A stretch of DNA of 64,000 nucleotides from CAZBSE01 sp964610385 (GCA_964610385.1 CAZSXW010000001.1:1-64000), one strand, 5' to 3'. Shown: positions 17,024 to 26,449, counted from the first letter of the stretch. Notes: generated by a model from the sequence alone, not told the origin. Made by a program: numbers and translations.

Positions 17024-17171
17024 AAAATAAGATTGTTCATACAGGAAATTAATTTAATCATTTAATCTTTATAATTACAGTATAACCTATATCAATATAT
17101 TTGTGGTAAAAGTAATACGAGTAAAATTCTTGCAATTTTAATATTTCCAGTAATCGTGACGGAGGAAACAG

Positions 17172-18692
17172 GTGGTTTCAGAAAATAAAGAAATAATTAG
17201 AATGGAAGGAATTTACAAGCAATTCCCGGGTGTGCTGGCACTTGAAAATGTAAATTTTCAAATTAATGAAGGGCAGATTCACGGGATTGTAGGTGAGAAT
17301 GGTGCAGGTAAATCCACACTAATTAAAATACTTACCGGGGCCCTTCAGCCTACCAGCGGAGATATCTTTATTGACGGTAAAAAAGTTATAATTAGCGATC
17401 CAATAGTTGCCCGAAATTTTCAAATCGGTGCAGTCTATCAAGATCTGACTGTTGCAAAAGATTTAACTGTAGCTGAAAACTTTTTTCTTGGACAGATTCC
17501 TAAAAACCGGTTTGGATTTGTTAGCTGGAGAAAAATGTCCAAAAGAGCAGCTAAGGTTTTAAATGAGTTAAATATTAGAGTTGATCCCAATATGATTCTT
17601 GAAAAACTTACTGCGGCTCAGAAAGAGATGGTTCTTATCGCAAAACAATATTTTAAAAGTTACAGGGTAGTTATTTTTGATGAACCTACTGCACTTTTAA
17701 CCAGCAAAGATACTGAAGAGTTATTTCAAATAATACGAAAGTTAAAAAAAGAAGGTGTTGGTATTATTTATATATCACACCGGATAGAAGAAGTCTTTGA
17801 AATTTGTGACAGGGTAACGGTACTGCGTGATGGTAAGAAAATTGATTCTATTCCGGTTAATAAAACTACAATAGAAGGTCTTATTTCGAAGATGGTTGGT
17901 AGAAATATTGATGATATGTATTCCATAACCCATCAACATTTAATTAATGAAGTGCTCAGAGTTGAGAATTTATCAAAGACAGGAGAATTTGAAAATATTA
18001 ATTTTTCTGTTAATCGTGGTGAAATTTTTGGACTTTTTGGGCTTGTAAACTCAGGTACTACAAAAATAGCCCGAGCTATATATGGAGCTGAAAATTTTGA
18101 CCAGGGTAACATATATATAGATTCAGAGGCTGTGAGAATAAATTCTCCAGCTATGGGGGTAAATAATGGTCTCGGTTTTCTCCCTGAGGACAAAAAAACT
18201 GAGGGGCTGGCTATAAAGTTATCTGTCAGGCATAATATAAATCTGAGTTCTTATCCAATGATATCAAGAATGGGTTTTGTAAAAGGTAAACTGGAAAACA
18301 GAAATGCCCTGGAACAGGTTAAATCATTGAATATTAAAACCCCCAGTATAGAGCAAATAGTACTAAATTTAAGTGGTGGGAATCAGCAGAAAGTTGTCCT
18401 GGCAAAGTGGCTGGTAAGTAAGTGTAAAATTTTTGTCTTTGAGGAACCTACTGCAGGAATTGATGTGGGAGCAAAAGAAGAAATATACAAAATTCTGGAG
18501 TTACTTATAAAAAAAGGAAGTGCCATCATCATGATTTCCTCCTACCTTCCCGAATTAATAGGTATAGCTGACTGCATTACAGTAGTCTATGAGGGAAAAC
18601 AGATGGGAACCCTATCGAGGGATAAATTCGATGAGAAAAAGCTTCTCCAGCTTGCTTCTGGTGTTAATTTAAAGGAGGATAATGTTAGATGA
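17172..18692 (+). CDS. Sugar ABC transporter ATP-binding protein (CUT2, two NBDs)
   Basis: 506 residues with two nucleotide-binding domains in tandem, as in RbsA/XylG. NBD1 has Walker A GENGAGKST (41-49) and Walker B VIFDEPTALL. NBD2 has a degenerate Walker A (GLVNSGTTKIA) but an intact LSGGNQQK signature and FVFEEPTAGID, the usual asymmetry of this family. It energises uptake through the permease that overlaps its end by 4 bases. The GTG start lies behind GGAGG. Confidence 0.95.
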   Translation: MVSENKEIIRMEGIYKQFPGVLALENVNFQINEGQIHGIVGENGAGKSTLIKILTGALQPTSGDIFIDGKKVIISDPIVARNFQIGAVYQDLTVAKDLTVAENFFLGQIPKNRFGFVSWRKMSKRAAKVLNELNIRVDPNMILEKLTAAQKEMVLIAKQYFKSYRVVIFDEPTALLTSKDTEELFQIIRKLKKEGVGIIYISHRIEEVFEICDRVTVLRDGKKIDSIPVNKTTIEGLISKMVGRNIDDMYSITHQHLINEVLRVENLSKTGEFENINFSVNRGEIFGLFGLVNSGTTKIARAIYGAENFDQGNIYIDSEAVRINSPAMGVNNGLGFLPEDKKTEGLAIKLSVRHNINLSSYPMISRMGFVKGKLENRNALEQVKSLNIKTPSIEQIVLNLSGGNQQKVVLAKWLVSKCKIFVFEEPTAGIDVGAKEEIYKILELLIKKGSAIIMISSYLPELIGIADCITVVYEGKQMGTLSRDKFDEKKLLQLASGVNLKEDNVR

Positions 18693-19663
18693 TTAAAGAT
18701 AAAGTCAAAAAAGTAATAGCTAATATTAGAAGATTTACAGGCAGATTTCATGAAATAAATATCTTTTTGGTATTAATTGTCTTAATTATTTCTTTTGCAT
18801 TAATAAATAATAGATTTATAAGCTTTGGTAACATTACTAATCTTCTAAGGTCTACATCTATTATTGGAGTTGTCTCGATCGGTATGACGTTTATTATTAT
18901 TTCTGGCGGTATCGATCTTTCTGTAGGTTCGGTTTTAGCTTTAAGCAGTGTAATAGCAGCAAGATTGATGGTAGCGGGTGTTCCAATATTTTTATCAATT
19001 ATAATCAGTCTTGCAACAGGAGCACTGGCGGGGCTTATAATGGGTATAATTATCTACGAGGCTCGGGTTCCTCCGTTTATTGTGACATTAGCAGGACTAA
19101 GTGTCTTCAGGGGAATTGCGATGCTTTTAACAGATGCTAAAAAAATTATTGGCCTCCCTGAAAGTTTTGCTAATTTTGCCGTTATAAGAGTTTTTGGCGT
19201 GCCGGCTATGGCAATCGTTTGGCTGTTTCTTATTGCTATCGGTGTGATTATTACCCGTTTCACTGTATTTGGAAGGAATATTTATGCCATCGGCAGTAAT
19301 CAAGAGGCTGCAAGATTATCAGGAATAAATATTAGAGCTTCAATCTATAAAGTTTATGCATTGGGTGGATTTACTTCAGCAGTTGCAGGTATTCTTATGA
19401 CTGCGAGACTTGCTGGAGGATCTCCGAGCGCAGGAGGCGGATATGAACTTGATGCAATTGCTGCTACTGTTTTGGGAGGTACCTCTCTTACCGGAGGAAT
19501 TGGAGGAGTTTTTGGTACATTTTTTGGTACTATGATCATTGCCACAATTTCTAATGGTGGCAATATTATGGGTATTAATCCTTTTGTCCTTGAAATTATT
19601 ATTGGTATTTTAATAGTATTGGCAGTGGTATTTGACCACCTGCAAAAAAGAAGGGGGATTTAG
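18689..19663 (+). CDS. Sugar ABC transporter permease (RbsC/XylH type)
   Basis: 324 residues, strongly hydrophobic, with 8-10 membrane helices. Signatures of the CUT2 permease family are present: ISGGIDLSVGSVLALSS (about 70-86), the loop NIYAIGSNQEAARLSGIN, and DAIAATVLGGTSLTGGIG near the end. It is coupled to the ATPase by an ATGA overlap. Only one permease gene is present in this operon, so it presumably acts as a homodimer. Confidence 0.95.
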   Translation: MIKDKVKKVIANIRRFTGRFHEINIFLVLIVLIISFALINNRFISFGNITNLLRSTSIIGVVSIGMTFIIISGGIDLSVGSVLALSSVIAARLMVAGVPIFLSIIISLATGALAGLIMGIIIYEARVPPFIVTLAGLSVFRGIAMLLTDAKKIIGLPESFANFAVIRVFGVPAMAIVWLFLIAIGVIITRFTVFGRNIYAIGSNQEAARLSGINIRASIYKVYALGGFTSAVAGILMTARLAGGSPSAGGGYELDAIAATVLGGTSLTGGIGGVFGTFFGTMIIATISNGGNIMGINPFVLEIIIGILIVLAVVFDHLQKRRGI

Positions 19664-19735
19664 GCAAAACTAGAGAATCTAGGATGTTAAAGGTCAATTA
19701 ATAAAAAATATATAAAGAAAGGTATTAATAGTACC

Positions 19736-20536
19736 ATGTCTATAAATGAAAAAAGTCTTAATAATTTATATAAAACTGAAAAGTCAATCCTTGAAGTATA
19801 TGGTAAATCAGCGGTAATCACAGGAGGAGCCAGGGGAATTGGTAAATCTATTGCTCTTCTTTTATCTTCGCTTGGAGTGAAAGTAGCTATTATTGATGTC
19901 ACATCCAATGGTGAATCCGTGGCAGAAGAGATTAGAAAAGCTGGAGGTAATGCAATATATATAAAAGGAGATGTGACTGATAGTGACCGCATGGAAGAGT
20001 GCATGTCAAAGGTAGCTGAGGAATTTGGCGGAATTGATTTTCTAGTAAATAATGCCGGTATATCAGATCAAGTAACATTTGAAAATTTAAAAATTGAACA
20101 ATGGAACAAGATGCTAGAGGTTAATTTAACAGGTTCATATATCTGCACAAAATCAGCACTTAAATATTTAAAACAAAACAAATCTTCAAGTATTGTAATG
20201 TTTTCATCCGGTTCTATAATAACAGGAACCGGAGGATGCTCGGCTTACGTTGCCGCAAAAGGGGGTATAGCTAGCTTAACCAGAGCTCTGGCACGTGAAC
20301 TATCTGCTTATAACATACGAGTGAATGCTGTTGCCCCGAGGAATATTCGGACTGAGATGTTGGAAAGTGTATTCAGCAAAGATGAAATCGCTAAAAAAGA
20401 AGAACATATACCTTTAAAGAGACTTGGAAGAGTAGAAGATATTGCAAATGGTGTACTGTTTTTACTCAGTAAAATGTCAGACTATATTACTGGAGAGACC
20501 ATATTAATTGATGGAGGAAGAACGTTTCTGGGTTAA
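19736..20536 (+). CDS. Short-chain dehydrogenase/reductase, probable polyol or sugar dehydrogenase
   Basis: 266 residues. After a leader of about 25 residues comes a classical SDR: cofactor motif TGGARGIGKS (about 34-43), NNAG, the catalytic Ser (MFSSGS) and YVAAK (YxxxK). Aspartate at the end of beta strand 2 (AIIDV) suggests NAD(H). Its position between a sugar transporter and an FGGY kinase suggests oxidation of an imported polyol to the ketose that the kinase phosphorylates. Confidence 0.9.
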   Translation: MSINEKSLNNLYKTEKSILEVYGKSAVITGGARGIGKSIALLLSSLGVKVAIIDVTSNGESVAEEIRKAGGNAIYIKGDVTDSDRMEECMSKVAEEFGGIDFLVNNAGISDQVTFENLKIEQWNKMLEVNLTGSYICTKSALKYLKQNKSSSIVMFSSGSIITGTGGCSAYVAAKGGIASLTRALARELSAYNIRVNAVAPRNIRTEMLESVFSKDEIAKKEEHIPLKRLGRVEDIANGVLFLLSKMSDYITGETILIDGGRTFLG

Positions 20537-20569
20537 ATATACGTCAAATAAGTTAATTGGCATAAGAAT

Positions 20570-22102
20570 ATGAAACAGGATTATATACTGGGAATTGACT
20601 TTGGAACTCAATCGACGAAAGTTGTAGTATTTGATTTTAATGGTATGGTTATCACATCAGCTAAAGAAGATATTTCTCTAAATAGAGTAAAACCCGGCTG
20701 GGCTGAACAGAATGTAGAACAGTGGTGGAATTCTCTTTGTTCAATTTTAAAGCCTTTGTGTAGCAGCATAGGCTCACACCGAATTGCCGGCCTGGCGCTG
20801 GCGTATCAAAGGGAAACATTCGTACCTGTTGATTCAAATTTTAAACCTCTAAGGTCTGCTATTACCTGGATGGACCAGCGGGCAACTCTAGAAGCGGAAC
20901 AGGTAAGAGAAATTATTTCAGATAATCAATTCTATAACATTACTGGTAAGTTTCTGAATACAATTCCATCCATAATGAAGATTAAATGGATAAAAAATAA
21001 TGAACCTCATATTTTTAAAAAAATAAACAAAGTCCTTACTGTTGGTGCATATATCAACTATAAACTTACTGGCAGAGCAATTGATTCAGCTGCAGGTGCC
21101 GATACAACAGGATTGTATGACATCAAGCAGGGCAGGTGGTCTGATGAGCTGCTATCCATTATCGGATTGAATCAGAGTCAGCTTTTTGATGTAAAACCAT
21201 CAGGTTTTAAAGCGGGCCAGGTTACCAAGGAAGCATCCCGATTAACAGGTCTTAACGAGGGAACTCCTGTTTTTCTGGCAGGCGGAGACGGCCAGGTATT
21301 CGTTATAGGAATGGGTGTAATAAAAGAATCAGAAATGGCTATAGGAATAGGGACAAGTGGGACCTGTGGTATTTATGGAACCAGGATTGATCTAAAGAGC
21401 GGTAGCAGGACACTGGTATCCTGTATTGATGGTTTATATATCCATGAGTCAGTTATCATATCAGCTGCTAATACTGTATCCTGGTTTATAAAAAATATTG
21501 ATAGTGCATATGGGGAAAAACACAATGTATCTTACGAAGAAAGGCTTGATCGGGCGATCAGCACTATACCTCCGTGCAGTAATGGGCTTGTAACCATTCC
21601 TTACTGGAGAGGTTGCATGACACCGTATAATGATCCTAATACAAGGGGTGCAACTTTAGGCTGGTCGGACATACATACAAAACTACATTTTTATAGATCT
21701 ATTCTTGAAGGTATCGCTTTTGAAATAAAGCTGATTATGGACGCCTATGAAAAAAATAACCGTGCAGAAATTTCTTTAATAAATGTCGGTGGTGGTGGGG
21801 CTGCCTCAAACAACTGGTCCCAGATATTCGCTGATGTAATAGGTAAAAAAATCAACATATCTGATACTACAGAGAATACAGCATTAGGTGCTGCCATTAT
21901 GGCTGCTTATGGCCTGAAGATATACGGAAGTATTGATTCTGCAGTAAGCAAAATGTTTAGAATAAAAAAATCGTTCGTGCCTGATAATACAAAATCTTCA
22001 ATCTATAATAAATTTTTTAATGAAATATACAAGGAATTATATCCGGCTGTACGAAAATTTTTAAAATATCTTGGCTGTTTTGTTGTAGATTCAAATAAAT
22101 AA
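20570..22102 (+). CDS. FGGY-family carbohydrate kinase
   Basis: 510 residues with the two-domain actin-like fold: N-terminal GIDFGTQSTKVVVFD (phosphate loop), middle GTSGTCGIYG, and NVGGGGAASNNWSQIFADVIG near the C-terminus. It phosphorylates a sugar or polyol such as xylulose, ribulose or a related ketose using ATP; the exact substrate is open. Distinct in sequence from xylB at 26.5 kb, so the two operons handle different substrates or branches. No clear ribosome site precedes the ATG. Confidence 0.92.
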   Translation: MKQDYILGIDFGTQSTKVVVFDFNGMVITSAKEDISLNRVKPGWAEQNVEQWWNSLCSILKPLCSSIGSHRIAGLALAYQRETFVPVDSNFKPLRSAITWMDQRATLEAEQVREIISDNQFYNITGKFLNTIPSIMKIKWIKNNEPHIFKKINKVLTVGAYINYKLTGRAIDSAAGADTTGLYDIKQGRWSDELLSIIGLNQSQLFDVKPSGFKAGQVTKEASRLTGLNEGTPVFLAGGDGQVFVIGMGVIKESEMAIGIGTSGTCGIYGTRIDLKSGSRTLVSCIDGLYIHESVIISAANTVSWFIKNIDSAYGEKHNVSYEERLDRAISTIPPCSNGLVTIPYWRGCMTPYNDPNTRGATLGWSDIHTKLHFYRSILEGIAFEIKLIMDAYEKNNRAEISLINVGGGGAASNNWSQIFADVIGKKINISDTTENTALGAAIMAAYGLKIYGSIDSAVSKMFRIKKSFVPDNTKSSIYNKFFNEIYKELYPAVRKFLKYLGCFVVDSNK

Positions 22103-22215
22103 AACTCATATAATTATAAAAAATACTGGTCATAATCAAAAAAAACAGGTTTTTAAATATATATTTTGACATAAATAATAATCTTTCTTAAAGTAGCTGT
22201 GTTAATTATATTATT

Positions 22216-22272
22216 TGAAATACAGGTACTCTATAATTTATTGTAAAGCGAATTTTTATTTTTTGTATTTCA
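22216..22272 (+). promoter_or_regulatory. Inverted repeat upstream of the SorC regulator, possible operator
   Basis: TGAAATACA (22216-22224) and TGTATTTCA (22264-22272) are exact inverted copies 39 bases apart, and a further TTTTGAAATG follows at about 22276. They lie between a promoter-like TTGACA (about 22166) and the gene start at 22350. Autoregulation by the SorC-family product is a reasonable guess only. Confidence 0.35.
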
Positions 22273-22349
22273 GCATTTTGAAATGAAAAAAATTTTAAGA
22301 TTAGAATATTTCTCTTTTTTATTATAATATTTAAATAGAGGTAGATATA

Positions 22350-23294
22350 ATGTTTGATAGAAAAATTATGGCCCAAGTTGCCGAAATGTTTTATGTATAT
22401 GGAATGAGTCAAACAGAGATTTCGAAAAGACTTAATTTCTCAATAGCAAAAGTATGCAGAATTATAAAAGAAGCCAGAAAAAGAGAAATCGTACGTTTTT
22501 TAATCGAAGATTTGTGTATCAGACATTATGAATTGGAAAAAAAGATCAAAACAAATTTCAAGCTGAAAGAAGCGATAATTTATGCTAATAACCATACTGA
22601 TAAAATATCAAATAATATTATATTTGATGAGGTAGGAAAAGTAGGTGCTCAGTTTCTAGAAAGAAATTTATCAGACAATATGAACATTGCGGTTGGAAGC
22701 GGAAGAAGTCTCTATTTCCTAGCAAAGAATATTTATAACCAAAATAGAAATAATGTTAAAATATTCCCCTCTAATCTTCCTGTAGATTATAAAGATCCGG
22801 ATCTACAAAGCAATAATATCGCCAGAATTATTAGTGAAAAATTAGGCGGAAATTATTATCCATTGAATCTCTCGATATTTTTATATGATACTAAAAATAA
22901 GAATTATTATTTAAAAAAAATGTTATTTGATGGGATCATCAAGGACATGTCTGAAATAGATTTTCATTACAGCAGTCTTGGTTCCTTTTATGGAGATTCC
23001 GAATCACTTCTACTTGCAGGATTAAAGCCTGAATTCTTTGAACAGGCAAAATCAAAGTCTGTAATTGGGGAATATGGGCTGAATTTATTTAATAAAAATG
23101 GAGAGTTCGTAAAAATTGATTTTCAAGAAAAATTACTTTATTTAGACATTAATGAAATTCTGAAAATAAAAAATAGAGTTCTTGTTTCATTTGGAAAGTA
23201 CAAAGTAGTACCGATGAGAAGTTTACTAAAATCAGGTGTAATAGATATAGTAATTACTGATAGCAAAACTGCTGAAGATATACTAAATATATAG
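22350..23294 (+). CDS. SorC/DeoR-type sugar-responsive transcriptional regulator
   Basis: 314 residues. The N-terminal helix-turn-helix (about 5-50) includes YGMSQTEISKRLNFSIAKVCRII. The rest is a sugar-binding (phosphosugar-binding) domain with VGSGRSLYFLAKNI, as in SorC-family regulators that sense phosphorylated sugars. Last gene of the plus-strand sugar cluster; it has its own 247-base upstream region and a good ribosome site (AGAGGTAG). Likely controls the transporter-dehydrogenase-kinase operon. Confidence 0.88.
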   Translation: MFDRKIMAQVAEMFYVYGMSQTEISKRLNFSIAKVCRIIKEARKREIVRFLIEDLCIRHYELEKKIKTNFKLKEAIIYANNHTDKISNNIIFDEVGKVGAQFLERNLSDNMNIAVGSGRSLYFLAKNIYNQNRNNVKIFPSNLPVDYKDPDLQSNNIARIISEKLGGNYYPLNLSIFLYDTKNKNYYLKKMLFDGIIKDMSEIDFHYSSLGSFYGDSESLLLAGLKPEFFEQAKSKSVIGEYGLNLFNKNGEFVKIDFQEKLLYLDINEILKIKNRVLVSFGKYKVVPMRSLLKSGVIDIVITDSKTAEDILNI

Positions 23295-23547
23295 TATATA
23301 GCAAACCCAATCCAGGTCTGGAATCAACCAATCAGTATATGCAACATACATTAATAGCATAACACTACTGCTGCCGGTATGTACACAGGCCACCGGATTT
23401 ATCATGCATCTTCAAAATCCGGGTCCGGTATCAATTAAACTGCCTGTAACATTCTATTGACAGACTGGTAATACCAGCCCATAGAGGTTTAAAATTATTT
23501 GACTGGATCTCAAACATTATTTTGTAGTGCTTTATAAAGTACATGTT

Positions 23548-23556
23548 TGCTATAAT
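23548..23556 (+). promoter_or_regulatory. Extended -10 promoter element for the GH30 gene
   Basis: TGC followed by TATAAT at 23551-23556, 23 bases before the GH30 start codon. The -35 region is poor, but an extended -10 often suffices. The stretch 23295-23540 upstream has higher GC than other spacers here and encodes nothing I recognise. Confidence 0.5.
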
Positions 23557-23578
23557 TATATAAATTCGAAAGGAGAAA

Positions 23579-25066
23579 ATGTTAAGAAAAATATTTTCAA
23601 TAATCTTAATATTATCACTAATTTTTTTATTGGGCGTTACAGCATGTAATAAAGCAGAAGACACTGTGGCTGAAGAAAAGGTAGAAGAGGAAACAATCAC
23701 TGAAGAACCATCCATAAAAGTCCCCTGGAAATTAAGTACCCAGGATGAGCAGTGGCAGAATATGGAACCTTTAACCATATCCAAGGGAGAAGTGAAAGGA
23801 GCCAATATAACCATCGTAGACCTTTCGTCTCCCAAACAGGAAATAGATGGTTTTGGCGGAGCTTTTAATGAAAAGGGCTGGAAGGCGCTTTTACTTTTAA
23901 CTCCCGAGGAAAGAGATGAAGTATTAAAAGAACTTTTTGACCCGGAGGAGGGCGCCAAGTTTAATATCTGCAGGGTACCGATTGGCGCAAGTGACTATGC
24001 AATCAGCCGCTATACATTAGATGAAACTAAGGATGACTTTAATATGGAGGATTTTTCCATTGAACGTGATAAGGAGTATCTTATACCTTATATAAATGCA
24101 GCCTTAAAATACAAAACAGATTTAAAGATTTGGGGATCGGTCTGGACTCCCCCTACATGGATGAAGACAAACGGAGCCTTTGATAGCGGAGAGATGAAAG
24201 ATAATGACCAAGTGTATGAAGCATTTGCCCTGTACCTCGCCCGTTTTGTTGAAGAATATAAGGATGAGAATATCGATATATATGCAGTTGCCGTACAAAA
24301 TGAACCAACGATTAATACCAATTATCCGAGCTGCCTCTGGACACCGGAGCAGTTTTTGATTTTCATCCGGGATTATATAGGGCCTTTATTTGAAGAAAGA
24401 AATATGGAAACGGAAATAATGCTGGGTACAATACAGGACGGTGATTATTACGCTTACCCGGAAACCGTGCTGAGCGATCCAGTGGCTAACAGTTATGTAT
24501 CCATAGTTGGTTTTCAATGGGAAGGACTCAACTCTGTAGCAAAAACAAGCAGTGAATATCCTGATAAAAAAATCATGCAGACAGAAACAGAATGCGGTAA
24601 CTTTCACTGGAAACCTGGTTTTGATCCCGACCGTCCTCAGAATGACTGGGCATACGGCATATATACCTGGAACAAAGTAAAGTCTTATTTTGATGAAGGG
24701 GTGAATTCATACCTGTTGTGGAATATGGTACTGGATGAAGAGGGAAAGAGTATAGATTCTGAGAGACCCTGGCCTCAAAATGCGGCGGTTGTCGTGGATA
24801 AAAATACAAAAAAAGTTATTTACACACCAATGTTTTATGCATTCAAACATTTTACTTTTTTTGTAGATCCAGGAGCCAGATATATAACAGTTAACAGTTT
24901 GGCAGATAATACAATTGCTTTTCTAAATCCAAATGGTGAACTTATTATTGTATTACAAAACGATGAACAGAACCCAAAAGATTTAAATATATGTATTGGC
25001 GAATACGCATTTACTATTACATTACCGGAGATGTCCTGGAGTACCCTTACTGTACCATCCCTTTAA
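23579..25066 (+). CDS. GH30 family glycoside hydrolase, secreted lipoprotein
   Basis: 495 residues. A signal peptide with lipobox (GVTAC, cysteine 23) and a short acidic linker precede a GH30 catalytic barrel (about 70-420), with a C-terminal beta region. The general acid/base is E242 in AVQNEPTIN; the nucleophile is one of the glutamates in MQTETECG (E336 or E338). IDGFGGAFNEKG near 89-100 is the family's opening motif. GH30 includes beta-glucosylceramidases, beta-1,6-glucanases, xylanases and xylosidases. Position between two pentose-type uptake operons suggests it releases sugars from plant-type glycans at the cell surface. Confidence 0.93.
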   Translation: MLRKIFSIILILSLIFLLGVTACNKAEDTVAEEKVEEETITEEPSIKVPWKLSTQDEQWQNMEPLTISKGEVKGANITIVDLSSPKQEIDGFGGAFNEKGWKALLLLTPEERDEVLKELFDPEEGAKFNICRVPIGASDYAISRYTLDETKDDFNMEDFSIERDKEYLIPYINAALKYKTDLKIWGSVWTPPTWMKTNGAFDSGEMKDNDQVYEAFALYLARFVEEYKDENIDIYAVAVQNEPTINTNYPSCLWTPEQFLIFIRDYIGPLFEERNMETEIMLGTIQDGDYYAYPETVLSDPVANSYVSIVGFQWEGLNSVAKTSSEYPDKKIMQTETECGNFHWKPGFDPDRPQNDWAYGIYTWNKVKSYFDEGVNSYLLWNMVLDEEGKSIDSERPWPQNAAVVVDKNTKKVIYTPMFYAFKHFTFFVDPGARYITVNSLADNTIAFLNPNGELIIVLQNDEQNPKDLNICIGEYAFTITLPEMSWSTLTVPSL

Positions 25067-25070
25067 AAAA

Positions 25071-25187
25071 TTATTGTATCTTATCCAGCTCTGCAACATA
25101 AGGTTTTATATCAATAATTGATATACCGTTGGGCATATCCATATCTTTTATCCTGAGCATATTGCCGCCTAAATTTATAAATCTCAC
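25071..25187 (-). pseudogene. Remnant of a TrmO/TsaA-type tRNA methyltransferase gene
   Basis: On the minus strand a 38-codon frame ends at TAA (25073-25071) and contains LRIKDMDMPNGISIIDIKPY. This matches the C-terminal signature of TrmO/YaeB proteins (DxxDGTPLLDIKPY). In-frame stop codons lie just upstream and no SAM-binding N-terminal part is present, so only the tail survives. Its orientation opposes the GH30 and DUF2089 genes on either side. Confidence 0.6.
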
Positions 25188-25270
25188 TATTTATAGGCAC
25201 ATATAATTTGGCCTTTAATTAATTATTTTAAGATTTATATTTAAAAATATTAATTTTTTTAATTTAATAC

Positions 25271-25299
25271 TTGACAATATTAATAATTTACATTATATT
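25271..25299 (+). promoter_or_regulatory. Near-consensus housekeeping promoter for the DUF2089 operon
   Basis: TTGACA at 25271-25276, a 17-base spacer, and TATATT at 25294-25299. The DUF2089 start codon is at 25338, behind AAAGGTGGTG. This is one of the best promoter matches in the window. Confidence 0.75.
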
Positions 25300-25337
25300 A
25301 ATTAATAATTTTAATATTTTACTACAAAGGTGGTGAA

Positions 25338-25706
25338 ATGACTCAGGACTGGAAAGAACTTACAGAGATAACTAAAGGCGCTGCAGTTGAAGTAGAGAGG
25401 GTCAGGCTCAAACACAGCGGTGTTGCTATCGAAGGTCATTTTGAGTTACCACCTCTTGCTCAGCTGACAGTGGAAGAGCAGACATTTATAACTGCTTTTA
25501 TAAGATGTAATGGTTCTATTAAGGATATGGAAGAACTTTTTGGGATAAGTTACCCCACAGTTAAAAACAGACTAAGCAGGGTTGCGGGAAAGCTTGAATT
25601 TGTTGAAATCAACCCTCCTGCTTCAGGCACTGAAGTGCTTAACCAGCTTGATCGAGGAGAAATATCCGTAGAAGATGCAATAAAGAAACTTGGAGGTAGT
25701 AAATGA
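25338..25706 (+). CDS. DUF2089 family putative regulator
   Basis: 122 residues. The central part (about 50-90) reads as a helix-turn-helix (FIRCNGSIKDMEELFGISYPTVKNRL), and the C-terminal 20 residues (LDRGEISVEDAIKKL) resemble the SHOCT-like helix pair of YvlB/LiaX proteins. The usual DUF2089 zinc ribbon at the N-terminus is missing. First gene of a three-gene operon: its stop overlaps the next start (ATGA). Probably a DNA-binding regulator of the operon's envelope proteins. Confidence 0.85.
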   Translation: MTQDWKELTEITKGAAVEVERVRLKHSGVAIEGHFELPPLAQLTVEEQTFITAFIRCNGSIKDMEELFGISYPTVKNRLSRVAGKLEFVEINPPASGTEVLNQLDRGEISVEDAIKKLGGSK

Positions 25707-25987
25707 TTCCGCTTATGATTAAACTTAATATTAAAAGAAAAGACCAGAAGGGGCAGGAGGGCTTTAACTTATGGCTTCCTCTTTTTTTGATATGGTTGAT
25801 TGCCCTTCCACTGATCTTGCTGCTGACCCCTATAATTTTAATTGCTGCACTTGTCCTCTGGCCTACAGGCAAAGGAAGATATATTTTGTTTTTGTATCTC
25901 GCAATTTTTAGACTGACCTGGCACATGTCAGGAATTAAAATAGACATACAATCAGACAAAAAAATATTCTGTTTAAATCTAATATGA
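25703..25987 (+). CDS. Small membrane protein of the DUF2089-YvlB operon
   Basis: 94 residues, with two adjacent hydrophobic segments (about 23-55 and 60-75) flanked by basic residues. It overlaps the DUF2089 gene by 4 bases and precedes the YvlB-like gene. No catalytic motif is visible. It may anchor the regulatory trio to the membrane; function unknown. Confidence 0.75.
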   Translation: MIPLMIKLNIKRKDQKGQEGFNLWLPLFLIWLIALPLILLLTPIILIAALVLWPTGKGRYILFLYLAIFRLTWHMSGIKIDIQSDKKIFCLNLI

Positions 25988-26004
25988 TGATAAAGGAGAT
26001 GAAG

Positions 26005-26430
26005 ATGAATGAAGAAAGAAAAAGAATCCTGGAAATGCTTTCGGAAGGGAAAATAAGTACAGACGAGGCTGAAAGACTCTTATCAGCACTCTCACAGGAA
26101 AGCGAAAGCAATCAGGGCGTGGTGAACCAGGGTGTTGTAAGAAATGAGCCAAGATATCTAAGAGTGATGGTAGAACCCGGGCAGGAAAGCAAAAATAAGG
26201 ACAGGGTAAATGTCAGAATACCGATAAAGCTCATCAGAGCCGGTTTGAGAATGGCCTCCTTTATCCCTAAAGATGCACAGGCCAAGGTAAATGAAGCCCT
26301 GCACGAAAAAGGCATAGAAAAGGACTTCACCAATATTAAACCGGAAGACATCGATGAAATCTTGGCGCAGATCAATGACTTCACCGTGGATGTGGAAGGA
26401 AAGGAAACTGTCAAAGTATTCTGTGAATAA
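26005..26430 (+). CDS. YvlB/LiaX-like protein with N-terminal SHOCT-like domain
   Basis: 141 residues from the ATG at 26005, chosen because GGAG stands 6 bases before it; an upstream in-frame ATG at 25984 lacks this. The N-terminal helix pair MNEERKRILEMLSEGKISTD is characteristic of YvlB/LiaX-type proteins, in which it precedes a DUF4097 beta domain. Here only a short alpha/beta part follows (VRIPIKLIRAGLRM... through VDVEGKETVKVFCE). Homologous operons respond to cell-envelope stress in Gram-positive bacteria, so a similar role is plausible. A terminator follows at 26450. Confidence 0.82.
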   Translation: MNEERKRILEMLSEGKISTDEAERLLSALSQESESNQGVVNQGVVRNEPRYLRVMVEPGQESKNKDRVNVRIPIKLIRAGLRMASFIPKDAQAKVNEALHEKGIEKDFTNIKPEDIDEILAQINDFTVDVEGKETVKVFCE

Positions 26431-26449
26431 GTCATAAGACCACGTAACG

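Noticed and set aside
23431..23958. 175-codon minus-strand frame overlapping the GH30 start
   Set aside because: Shadow of the GH30 reading frame, extended into low-complexity spacer. The GH30 frame has signal peptide, ribosome site and catalytic motifs.
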